From NCBI GenBank assembly GCA_012976225.1, contig JAAVVG010000015.1, positions 496,001 through 560,000 of the forward strand: DNA of 64,000 nt, in the 5' to 3' direction. The DNA is from Golubevia sp. BC0850 (taxonomy: Eukaryota; Basidiomycota; Exobasidiomycetes; Golubeviales; Golubeviaceae). A program made the position numbers and the translations under genes. Every line of letters starts with the position of its first letter. Within the stretch, counting starts at the first letter, position 1. Below are positions 22,892-33,130 of the stretch, in pieces. The notes under the pieces were generated by a model. It searched no databases, was not told the DNA's origin, and worked only from the letters and a program-made list of their open reading frames with translations.

Positions 22892-23034
22892 TCAAAATGA
22901 GAAAGGGAAGAATGCGGATGGGGGAGAAGAGGAGATGACCTTTTCGTCTCTTATTCTCAACTGCATCCTCCTTTTTGATTCATTCTTTCAAACTCTACAT
23001 CAAATCAAGAGGAAGACTAAGAGTTCCCCCGACT

Positions 23035-24820
23035 ATGAAGACGCAGCTGGATCTATTACCTCTGCTTCCAAGGGAGCTCAGTCTTTCAGTCTTGGAGACT
23101 CTCTCTCAATCTCAAATCGCCCACGCTTCATCAATCAACCAGAAATGGAGAAGATTGATTCACTCAAATCCAATCCTCTTCACAAAAGTAGATCTGATCT
23201 CACGAAACGCGTTAGACGATGAATTGAGTAGAGAGGATTCGAAACTAGAAATGGGCAAGGCGATTGAGAGGATTTTAAGGTTCTCTCGCCTCTCCAACCT
23301 CAGATTAACAGATGTTTCCCTCAATCTTATCCCTTTTATGGAAGATCTAAGACTAGTTGGAATCCAAGCCCAGTCAAGTCGCTACTCAATACTCTGCCAT
23401 ACTCTTACTCTATCTGCTCATTCCCTCAAAAGGCTCTACCTTCAGCTGGCTAAGATAGATTACAGCAAGAAAAAAACATCAGATGTTTCCGTTCAAATCA
23501 ATTCAATTCTTCAAAGCCTCAAAACTTTCCATCAGCTTGAGACAATAGAAATCAGTGCTTCAACTCTATGTAACGTCATCTCAAAATCAAGCTCCGAGAC
23601 GCTGAAAATCACTAGTAACGACTCCTACTACGATCCCTATAGCGCAGCGAAAATAGAAGTCAAGGTTGACAAGATCCTCAAGAGCATGAGAAAGTTCACA
23701 GGAGTAGGCATGACTCATCTAGAATTAAAAGGTGTAGCTGATTCGCGCTCGGATCGACTCCTGCTGGAATTGAGGAAGTCAAGAAAAACGCTCGAAAGTT
23801 TAGATCTGAGTGATATAAGACGTTTGGATAAGAGAGTATGGTTTGCTCTGATAGTTGCATGTCCTAATCTCGGGATCTTGAAGATGTACCTAGTTAGCAC
23901 TCTTCGTGATTGGCAGCTAGACGTTTCCGTTGAAACATGTACTTCAAGATTGAAGGTGGCTAAGCTCGGCAAATTCGAACTTCAAGCTGGGCAATGGGAG
24001 CATCTTGGTATATGGCTAGGGGAGGAATTAGAAGAACTCGGATTATGGCTTTCAGGTTTTAGAGGGGACGGTCTCCACCTTTGTAAACTCTTCAAACCTT
24101 TCAGCTCCTCTATCAAGACATTAAGTTTACGTGCGTCTGTATCCTCTAGTCTAGGTCCTTCCGCTATCCTTTCCTTTCCATCACTACAAGTCCTTACGTT
24201 AATTGGGACCATCTGGTCAGGTCATTTCATCTTTCAACATCAATACTCCTCCCTTCAGCGACTAGACATTCGCGTTGCTAAATGCAAAGCAGAATTGCAT
24301 TTGAATCACAAGGATATACTCAGGATCCTAGAATCATGCAGGAACTCTCTGGTCTCTGTCGAGATGATAGAATGGTGTGACGAGATGTATGGGGATGCGG
24401 CAGATCAAATCACAGAGTCGGAGAAGTCGGAAGTTTTGGCCTCAGTTCCAGAGACCTTTTCTCTGCCTCAACTAGAGAATCTTGATTTGTGCTTTATCTC
24501 ATCGACTTATCAGAGACTTTATTCGTCTCTCGATTGTCCGAGCTTAAATCCCAGGACCTCGTTCTTTGGTGAGTCCCTCTCAACAGGACCCTGCTCTTCC
24601 ATCTTTGATCTTCCTTGCTTTAGTTGTCTTAAGATGTGTCTCATGTGTCTTCCACTTCACTAGATGCCGACAGCTTTTGACTGTTCCCTTGAGGTACACA
24701 AGTCGCCAAAAAGACGTGTTATTCAAGAGACGCCTCGAGTCAAGTCAAATCAAAAGTTCCATCTCGTATTTCATAGCCGCCTTCGAGGAGCTGGAGAACT
24801 CTGCATTAGAATCATTTTAA
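23035..24820 (+). CDS. F-box protein with C-terminal leucine-rich region
   Basis: This is a probable substrate adaptor of an SCF ubiquitin ligase. The F-box is at the N-terminus: LDLLPLLPRELSLSVLETL then a WRRLIHSNP-type end. The remainder is a divergent leucine-rich repeat region with periodic hydrophobic residues. The start at 23035 (MKTQLD) is chosen because it directly precedes the F-box; the frame is open from 22975. A GTGAGT donor at 24569 and acceptor at 24623 would splice out 55 nt and extend the protein to 24820 (about 576 residues). Without splicing it would stop at 24663. It is clearly homologous to the truncated copy at 46588 (shared EISASTL, NHKDILRIL and FSLP motifs) and more distantly to the gene at 28879. 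The substrate is unknown. Confidence 0.7.
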
Positions 24821-25551
24821 AAAAAAATTGAGGAAAGTGCTAAAGGAGAGAAGAGTTTTGGGTCGAAATCTAGTTGGAAAGAGAGAGACGATTCAGCTTT
24901 GGAGAGGTCTTGGGAAACGTAGAGGACGACAGGGAAAGGAGAAAGGAGCAGAAACACTCCAGTTGGGGCCTCATTTTCAAGGTCACCGAGATGAACAGGT
25001 TTCAAGAGAAAAACTGTGTGTGGAATTAGGAGCCAAGAAGCCGGGGATAGAACCTTTTGTACCAATTTTCTCTCTTTTGAAATCGAGTGTGAGGTTTCCA
25101 TTCGCCCACCCTCCCCCCTCTTTTCAGCTCTCTCCCTCCAATGACTTTGATGTTTTTATAGTCTGCTGCCTTTCAGACTTTCTGTACCCGTTTGGGCGAA
25201 GTATAGATTCAATTAGGCGACGGCGATGATGAAGACATAACAATACAGCAAAGTGAAAATAGACGTCAACAAGAGTCAAAGCTGGAATGAAGGATTTGTA
25301 GGGAGTTTGGGCAGCAAAAGCTTGGAAGAAAGAAGAGAAAGTACAAAGGTAATAAATAAATGAAAGGCTCGGAACGTAGATCCCGAGACGAAGGATCAGG
25401 ACTGGGCGCTCCGTTCTTGAAGAGGTTGAGGAGGAGCTCTAGGTGTAGCGAGAGGATGCAGATCAAAATGTGGACGAGATGGAGCGAGAATGAGATTCTA
25501 TGATTGCGTATGGTACATTTTCAAGATCATCTTGAGGACTACTGACCCCAC
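24821..25551. other. Tail-to-tail intergenic region, F-box gene and methyltransferase
   Basis: These 731 bp between convergent genes contain short frames on both strands without recognisable motifs. An A-run sits at 24820-24828, right at the end of the F-box gene. No RNA gene or repeat was recognised. Confidence 0.5.
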
Positions 25552-27155
25552 TCACTCCTCCAACTTCTTCAATTTCAGCTGCATCCAGACTCGATACATC
25601 TTCTTCTGTTCTTTCCTATTGACCAGTAGTCGTCTATCGACAGCTAGCTGAACAGTTTCGAAAGAGTGGATGTTGCTTTCCGAGGTTTGAGGTTCGACTT
25701 GAGGAAGAGGGATTGGGACAGCTCGAGGTGAACTTGAAGTTGGAGGTGGACCAGCGTTGAACATCTTCGTGAGCTCCTCTGGAGAGAAGAAGTAGACTGG
25801 TAGGATGAGAGAAGAAGATTGAGAAGCTCAGATTGGCGATTCGACAGGAGGTTCTTGAGCTTTCCCGCAGCTTGACTCACCTCTTGTTCCATCTCCTCTG
25901 ACTATTGGGAAGGAAAGAACGAAAGAGAAAAGGATCAGTAAAGGTTGCGATTCTCTTCAAACAGCCTGCGAGAGCTGGTTAAAAGAAAGCAACTGTAAAC
26001 ACGTACCATAAAATCCATCATCACAAAGCTTTCCTTTCCCAAACCGACACATCGGCAGGTCCCCCCATCCATAATCTCGAAGCAAGACTTTCCCACCAGG
26101 TTTCAACATCGCCTTGACGTTTCTTACTGCATTCTCCCATTCTTTCGGATGAAGAGCAGAAAGAACGAAGATCAGAACTACGAAGTCTGCTGAGTTAGCC
26201 GCCAGAGTCGTTGGGATTGAGGATGTTGAATCCGAACTCGAACCTGAGAGGTCCCAGACTGAAGCATGGCACTTTCCTGTAGGCGGATTTGAGCAAAGTG
26301 AGTTGTTCTGGAGAAGTGAGGGGACGAGAGAAGGTTAGTATCTGAGTTGCCTCGATCTTTAACGAAGATTTGAGAACTCACTTTGACCACTTCTACAGCT
26401 TCCGATGAATAATCGCAAGCGTGAATTTCTAAGCCTGGATTCTTGTTCATTTCTAGTAGCGGGAACACCGTATTACCAGCTCCACAGCCGACTTCTACAA
26501 TTGTTGTCGGAGGTGCCTGTTTGAGGGAGCGAGAGGGAGGGGACAAGAATGAGATCAATATCGGAACTTTGTTTTTACAATTTATCTTGATAAAAGAAGA
26601 TCCTCAAACACACTCACTCCTTCCAAAGTACTCTCAACCAGTTCCGGAAACTCAATATGAAGCCATCGTCGATCTTTGAAGAATCTGTGATCATGTTGGG
26701 CATAGAAATTGTTCCAAAAAGAAGCTGGAGCTGCATGGAAACGCTCTAGGAAACATGAAAATGATAAGATTCAATTCAGAAAGAGGGTATAAGTGTAAAT
26801 CTCGGAGGACAGGGAGAAGAAGAAGCAGCGAACTCACCTTGCTCCTCAAGAGTCAACCTAGTTTCTCTCTGTTTCGACAGCTTCTCCTCAACAGTGGCCA
26901 GATATGAAGCTGGAGGTGTGACGTGATCCCTGTTTGAAGAAATCATAAATCGTTCAAGATCAAATCAGTAATCTTCGGATTCCAGTGATCTAAGTTCTAA
27001 CGAGAGAGCCAGAAAGAATCTACTAACCAAGCATTATGTTCCCAAACATCTTCCTCATCTTTCAATAATCTACCACCAAATACCCTTTCACCTTTTGGAT
27101 TCTTTTTTTCTCCACTCCCACTTCCAGTACCGTTTTCTTTCAATTCGGATTCCAT
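25552..27155 (-). CDS. TRM140: tRNA N3-methylcytidine methyltransferase, TRM140/METTL2 family
   Basis: Members of this family make m3C32 in tRNA anticodon loops. Seven exons: 27155-27028, 26929-26838, 26745-26618, 26516-26382, 26307-26007, 25901-25881 and 25796-25552, about 349 residues. Conserved landmarks are VWEHNAWDHVTPP, SFWNNFYAQHDHRFFKDR, the SAM-binding motif I VEVGCGAGNTVFPLL, HACDYSSEAVEVV, the ADFVVLIFVLSALHP segment, GGKVLLRDYGWGDL and GFYVRGDGTRVYFFSPEEL. The last of these is assembled across a 21-nt microexon encoding essentially VRGDGTR. The donor after HNAW is GTTAGT and the one after GFY is GTACGT, departures from the usual GTGAGT. The start is uncertain: the frame is open up to a possible acceptor near 27307, but the first ATG is at 27155 and includes the whole conserved domain. 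The upstream DUF4202 gene on the same strand ends at 27428. Confidence 0.85.
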
Positions 27156-27427
27156 TTCTTTAGAATCAGCTTCTTCCCATCCTTCTTCCGATTCCAATCC
27201 TCTGCCTGGAATACCCGTCAAAGTAGATGTAATTGAAAGTACCGAAGAAGCAATTTTGGCCTTAGAAGTCGATGAACCTTGAACAGAAAGCTCAGACAAG
27301 CCAAATCTGAAATCAAAAAGTCAGTCAAGGGAAAGAGAGAAAAACATATTTGTCAACATACCAAAAATCAATTACTTCAACCTTTTTACTTAAAAGTACA
27401 ACGAGAGCGTCTATGCGTCCTCTCAAC

Positions 27428-28723
27428 TCACTCTTCCTTCTCCCCTTTCGTTTGGGTCTCATCCTTCACAGCCTCCAATACAATCCCCTTCAATCCACCT
27501 TCATCCATTTCGCCGGCCAATTCTACCGCAGCACTTTGACCTCTCTTGGAAAGCTTCCTCCAAGTTTTCCTTAGAATGTCGATGAATTTCTCTCGAGGAT
27601 AGGTTGAATGAGAGGCAGCGAACTGAGAAAGTTGGGTTTGAAGGAAGGTCAAGACTGCGGCGTCTTCTAGTAACTGGGAAGGAGAGAAGGGAAGAGAGAG
27701 ATACAGAAAGAGGAGGAGAGAAAGGAGTCAGGGTTTGGAGAAGATGGAGGATTTGGGAACTGACGAGGAGAAAGGTTGAAAGGGAGAGCGATGGAAGGGT
27801 ACAGATCGTTGCGAGAAGATGTGTCTCTCGATCTCTTTGGAAGAAAAAATGATTGATTTGAATTGGATGGATCTAGAGGTTGAAGAAGTAAAATGGGACT
27901 ATCCTGCTACCAGAGAAGGAGTGAGAGGTGGCCCACTCCAACCTTTTTACTGATCGATCGACTGCGACAGCATAGCCCCTTGAAAGCACTCGAATTGTTT
28001 CATTCGTAATAATAGAATATCTATAAGTTCCGATGGCAACCAGAGACAGTCATCTCGAAAGCCGATTCTCTTATCAAGACTCAACCCAAGCTGAGAGTGT
28101 CTGCAGTCTACTCCCCTTTCCTCCCTCGAATCTGCATCCTACACAAACGGGTTGAGCACCAAGAACCCAGTATCAATGCTAGTAAAGGCACCAATTGCCA
28201 AGGAAAGAGCCTTTGACGTAGCGAGAGAACCTTTGGAATTTCACTTCCTTTTGAACTTTGCCATCTTCCCACTCACCTGTGTACCAAATTCGCCCTCCTC
28301 TTCCTTCCCAACATTGAGATCTTTCTTCGCAACCCATTTCCAAACCAGCTCTGATTCTTCTTCTGTGACTCCAGCCTGTAGGAGTAGCTGTTTTGCTCTA
28401 TCAGCTTGAATTTCATAAAGTTCTCTTCTCCATTTGAGATAACCTAATTTACCATCCTTATAATCGGATCTTGGATTCTTGAATCTAGCTAGATGCTGAC
28501 ATCTTGCAGCTAATTGAAGTAAGGCAAGTGAAACACCTGGAGGGAAATCTTTTGATTGATTTGAAGAAAGTAATTTTAAGACCCAAGCTTCAACTTGATC
28601 TGCGTATTCTAATTCATCTTGCTCAGTTGATGGGGTTGATTGCTTGGAAATGTAAACCGGATCTTCTTTGTGAAGTGAATCAATCAGAATTCGAGCTGAA
28701 GAATATGAAGAAGTTGAACTCAT
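27428..28723 (-). CDS. DUF4202 family protein
   Basis: Two exons, 28723-28277 and 27673-27428, encode about 230 residues matching the uncharacterised DUF4202 family of fungi and bacteria. Exon 1 has RILIDSLHKEDP and the hallmark LQLAARCQHLARF followed by GYLKWRRELYEIQA. Exon 2 has LLEDAAVLTFLQTQLSQFA and the KFIDILRKTWRKLS motif. The intron between them (28276-27674, about 600 nt) has GTGAGT and a TTCCCAG acceptor; it is unusually long, and I found no extra exon or mobile element inside it. The start at 28723 (MSSTSS) is preferred to an upstream in-frame codon at 28804 because family members begin close to the ILID segment. It is divergent from the decayed F-box gene at 28879. The His/Asp-rich core resembles metal-dependent hydrolases, but no activity can be assigned. 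Confidence 0.8.
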
Positions 28724-28878
28724 CGCTTGGGAGGAAGAGATACGTTCGAATCTTGCCTCCTCTCCATGACTCTCTACTTGCTTTCCTCTTTGATTCTCAC
28801 TCAAACCCGTTTACTAGTCTTCAATCCTCATCATCTAGTCCTTAACATCGCATCTACATCCAAGCCCAGACAAGAAAG

Positions 28879-31534
28879 ATGGTCGACCCAATCAAATTCC
28901 TTCCATCCGAGATCCTGAGTTCACTTTTCTCTCTTCTCTCCACCCCTGCCATCTCAACTTCTAGTGGAGTCTCTCGAGATTGGAGACTACGAATGCTGAC
29001 GGATACGGCTCTTCAAAAGGCGGTAGATCTGTCTTTCCCAAGATGGACCGATCCTGATCCCGGAAATACACCGAGAGAACTAGTTCGGGTTGCAAACCTT
29101 ACGTTGAGAGCCAGACTACGAGAGAACTGGACGAGATGGAAACCATCGACCTCATTCAACGCTTCGTCTCTTCGTATATGAAAGAGTTGGACCTCAACTT
29201 AGCCTGCTTCTGGAAGAGCTTTCAAAGATCATTGGACGAGAGAGGAGGATTTCCCATTGCTCCGACTTTCCACGATCTAATGGGGATGACCTCCTACCGA
29301 TTCATCTCACTTCTCACGACCCTCTACACAGCTTCTGGAGTCGTTGCCGACAGAGTTCTATTCCAGTCATCTGGTCGGGAGGCATCCCTCGGCAGAGGAG
29401 AACCTCAAGTTCTATCATCGTTCAGCAGCTGCTTTCAGCTCGTCCATCATTGAGGGACTTTTGGATAACCAGGCCGCTCTCCTGCCAAAGCTGCGAATCC
29501 TTCGATTCGGGATTCAATTTCCCATCTCTTTGAAGTCCGTATCGGAAGGTGATGCCTGAAAGATCAAGAGCTTCACAGTCGAGACATCTATACAGTCGTG
29601 TCATGCACAAGCGCATGGATATCAGGAGGAAACTAGAGTCTTTTTGCCCTACGGCGCGGACGAGGCAAGTGCTCTGATCAACAGAGTTTGCGAGTTCATC
29701 GGGACTGGAATTAAGGAGATCGAGTTTAGATCCAAACGATTCTGCCATCTCTGCCATCAAGGCCTGCAGGAAGGAGTGAATGACAGAGCTCTTTCAGACG
29801 CTTAAGAGACCTCAACCAACTCTGAAGACCCTGGATTTGGACCTTCACTTCGAGCTCTGTTCGGCTCTAGCTTTGGATTTAGTTGTCAACCGCCCTAGGC
29901 TGTTCAAACTTCGACTGCAACTCACAGGTTGGGACGAGATGAGCTGGTTGCGATTTCCTGGCCACGTTTCAACTTCCGACCTCCGCTCTTTGGATCTCAG
30001 AGTGAAAGAATTAGAACTGGATTGGGATTCTGCTTCTCTACCAACGTGGCTGGGGAACAAGTTGCATACCTGCAGGCTTGACTCTCAGGGCGCGAGTTGG
30101 GGGGGGGCTGTCTCTCCAAAGGTTGGAATGAAAGTTCTGGCCTCTATGCTCAGCTCGAGCTCTCTCAAAGAGGTGTACCTCTTTCAGGTCTTCGTCATCA
30201 AACCATCATCAGCCAATCAATTCAAGCTCGACTTGCCAAATCTTGAGCGACTCATTCTCAGTGGGTGCAATCAAATCACCATCCAAACATTCCTTCTAGC
30301 TTTGCTCCCAAGACTTCGAGAACTTCAGGTATCAGGAGATGGAGCAGAGGAGCCTGACGCAGGTTTAGAGGAAGAAGAACAGGAGTCGTCATTCTATTCG
30401 AGTGTTCTGCCCCTGCTCGCGTGCTGCAACACCTCGTTGGAGGAATTCTATCTGGATCTGGGGGAAAAGGAGCCTCGGAACCCAGAGGAGTTTTCTCTCA
30501 GCTTCCCTTCCCTGCGCTATCTAACGATCTCAGGATTTTACTTCCAGCCGAAAGGACTCAACTTTCTAAAGCTCAGTGATCTACGTCTGGAGTCGACTTC
30601 ACTTTCACTTCAACGAGTGGTCAACCTTCTAGTCTCTTCCAGCTCAACATTGGAGGAGATCTCGTTGGGGAAATCTGATGAGACAGGAATGGAAGAGCAA
30701 TTCTTGGAAGAGGCGGCATTTACGAAAGAGGACCGAGTCTGCTTCCCCAAGCTTGGCTCGTTGACTCTGAACGGAGACGCCTTGCGCTTCTTGGAGTTTT
30801 TTCCCCATGAAAACATCGAGAGCAGCTTGCATCAGCTCTGGCTCAAATCAAGCAACAGGGACTCTACTCAGAGATTAGTTCAACCAGCGTTCGTTCGCTC
30901 TATGTTGAGGCCAATCGCCTCCTCCCTCAGCCTACTTTATCTAACAGGTTTCTCGAACACGGATTCTTCGGGACAACAGGAATCGGATCCGATAGATCTG
31001 CAAGATTTCGATACACTCTCTTTCACCGACTGCTCTCCTTCTTTCATTCAAAACTTATGGAAGGACTCGGACTATTCCCAGCTCCGAACCCTCTCAGTCT
31101 CCAGTCATCCGGACTCAACTATGGAACACTATCTAGAAATCATTCGCTCTGATTCCCATACTTTGCGTACTTTGACGTTGGATGTGGGAGATGGACCGGA
31201 CAGTGAAAAGATTGGGTCTGAAAGAGATCAAGCCGAAGGAAAAGAGCTGGTCCGCTTAAGAAGGCTCAGGACTTTGAGTTTGGGAGTTGGATTCAACGGA
31301 AGGACAATTGGAGAATTCTTATCTAAGTTTAAGGTCCCCAAATTGGAGACCATTTCCCTCAATTCTATCTCGCCAAACCGAAGTTCAGATGAAATGCTTC
31401 GTATTAACCAGTTACTCAAGGCAAATGCTCCACTACTGCGCAATCCTAACTTCGAGGAGATCTCGAGGGAGTACGGAGAGGGCGGGATGAAAATTGAAGG
31501 GAGTGAGCCTCAAAGTCAAGGGCATGAGATTTAA
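28879..31534 (+). pseudogene. Decayed F-box/LRR gene with a long intact 3' frame
   Basis: The 5' end encodes a clear F-box (FLPSEILSSLFSLLSTPAIS then SRDWRLRM). The frame is lost near 29115: the N-terminal frame ends at a stop in 29179, while a +2 frame continues with conserved-looking sequence (METIDLIQRFVSS). It then appears to switch back near 29340 and meets a stop at about 29559. A further frame change follows before 29780. From 29780 to 31534 there is an uninterrupted 584-codon frame of leucine-rich repeats (for example LKTLDLDLHFELC, LRTLSLGVGF). No GT-AG introns of local type can reconcile the 5' half. Either the gene is decaying, sequence errors cluster here, or only the 3' frame is used, starting at 29780. 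It is related in style to the F-box gene at 23035. Confidence 0.6.
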
Positions 31535-31559
31535 CGAAAGGACGACAGCAAGCTCACAT

Positions 31560-32085
31560 ACAACCTTCAGCTTCAACGTCAACGCTTCAACAAGCTGTCT
31601 TTACAAGTACAAACATATGTAATTTCTTACATAGGCGAGAATGTACAAAGTTTTTGGGTCTTACGCAAGTGGGGTTATCGTGGAAGATCGACTCGACGAC
31701 AAGTCGATGACGAGTCATCCACTCACGTCACATCCCCCACATCTTACGCCCTGACTCGGTCCGACTCACTGACGCTTGTTGGATTTGGACTTTTTGATTG
31801 GCAGGTCTTTTCGAGCTTGACAGTTGACTGCCGCGTGCCTTTCCGTATCGAGAAAGTGCGCATCGCCACCTCTCCTCGACCCATCTTCCAATCGCAAGTA
31901 GCATTCCAATCCAAACATGCTCTCTTCTCTCCTATCACCTTACGAACATCCCCAGGTCAGTCACACTGAATTCCAGTCCGGTATGGAAGATATGTTGAAC
32001 ATCAAAGGCATGTCATCCCACTCTCGTAGACTCCAACCTCCCACTCTTCGCTCGAAAAGAAATAAAAGAGGCTTACTTTCTCTCT
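31560..32085 (+). repeat. Dispersed ~0.5 kb repeat, copy 1
   Basis: This segment is about 80% identical by eye to the reverse complement of 39005-39510. Shared strings include GACTCACTGACGCTTG, TTTTTGATTGGCAGG, GTGCGCATCGCCACCTCTCC and CATTCCAATCCAAACATGCT, and AAAGAGGCTTACTTTCTCTC near the end. A short reading frame with a GMEDMLNIKGM-like segment is conserved in both copies. The end lies about 120 bp before the hydrophobin start codon, so it forms much of that gene's upstream region. I recognise no terminal inverted repeats, transposase or reverse transcriptase, and the class is unknown. Confidence 0.75.
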
Positions 32086-32206
32086 TTTTTCTTTTTTCTT
32101 TTCTCCCTCATCTCAACAACTCTCTTCTTCAGCTCTTTTTCCTGCACTTTCTTCTTCAAGCCGCAAACAAAACCACCCAACTCTCTCTCTCTCTTCTCTA
32201 CTCAAA

Positions 32207-32777
32207 ATGCAATTCTCTTCAGCTCTCTTCGCTCTAGTCGCCATCGCCACCGTCTCGGTCGCAGCTCTCCCTCAATTTGAATCTTCCAGTCAAGGATCCT
32301 GTTCCACTGGAACCGCCCAGTGTTGCTCTTCAGTCCACGATGGAGAGGACGCTCAATCCATCAAGTCTCTTCTAGGTCTCGACGACGTAGTCGGACAAAT
32401 TGGTCTCAGCTGTGTGAGTTTAAATAGATTATTCTTAAAAACTAAGATACTTCAGACTGGGGCATCTCCTTTGACCTGATTCGAGCTCACCTCCTTTCCT
32501 CCTCCCCCTTGCATGATGTTCTCTCAGAACCAAATCCCAGTCAACGTCGTAGGAGCCTCGGCTGCAGTCTCTAACTCTTGCAAAAACACTGCTGTCTGCT
32601 GTACTGGAAATGAGGCCAATGGTCTGATTCAAACTTCGTGCACGTGAGTATCGCTTCTTGCTTCCGACAGGATCGTCTCATCGAAAGAGAGGTTTCCCCC
32701 TACTTATCCTCTCTGCTGACTTCATCCTTTGTTCTCTTTCTTCTTTTTGTCTCTACAGCCCTCTTTCTGTCAACTAA
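32207..32777 (+). CDS. Class I hydrophobin
   Basis: Hydrophobins are small secreted amphipathic proteins that coat aerial hyphae and spores. Exons 32207-32413, 32528-32643 and 32759-32777 encode 113 residues. A signal peptide is evident (MQFSSALFALVAIATVSVAA, cleavage likely just after). All eight cysteines are present with the class I pattern C-x6-CC-x28-C-x17-C-x5-CC-x12-C: CSTGTAQCC, GLSC, NSCKNTAVCC and TSC. The short last exon supplies only the final residues TPLSVN. The upstream 120 bp is followed by a copy of the dispersed repeat at 31560-32085. It is convergent with the histone deacetylase gene. Identification by cysteine pattern is firm. Confidence 0.93.
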
Positions 32778-33083
32778 GGATCTGCGCTATCTTCAATCAC
32801 TCTCTTCAATTCTTACCACTTCGATTCTTGTATCTCTATTCCACAATTTGCCTTTAATTCTGATTCTCCGTTCCTGTGCCTGGTCTGCTTCCCGAAGGTT
32901 GATGGTTTCATTCAGGATGAGAGAGAGCTGGAATTTGAAATCTCTCTTCACTCCTTCCCCTTCACGCCTTCCTTCCCAATCTCTCGTCGACATCTGTAAC
33001 TCAAGACCATCCAAAACTACTTTTCGATCAAAGACTCAATCAAGACTATCATTTTGAAAACCTTTGGACGGACAGGATTTCAC

Positions 33084-33126
<43 letters not shown>

Positions 33127-33130
33127 CTTC
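32778..33130. repeat. Hydrophobin/HDAC tail-to-tail region with a CT microsatellite
   Basis: These 353 bp lie between convergent genes. A perfect (CT)n run of roughly 16 units occupies about 33088-33121, ending just before the stop codon of the histone deacetylase gene. The rest is pyrimidine-rich 3' flank with no other recognisable feature. Confidence 0.8.

Noticed and set aside
33088-33121. CT run considered as a transposon end or regulatory GAGA-like site
   Set aside because: It is a simple dinucleotide microsatellite between convergent genes with no flanking repeat structure.
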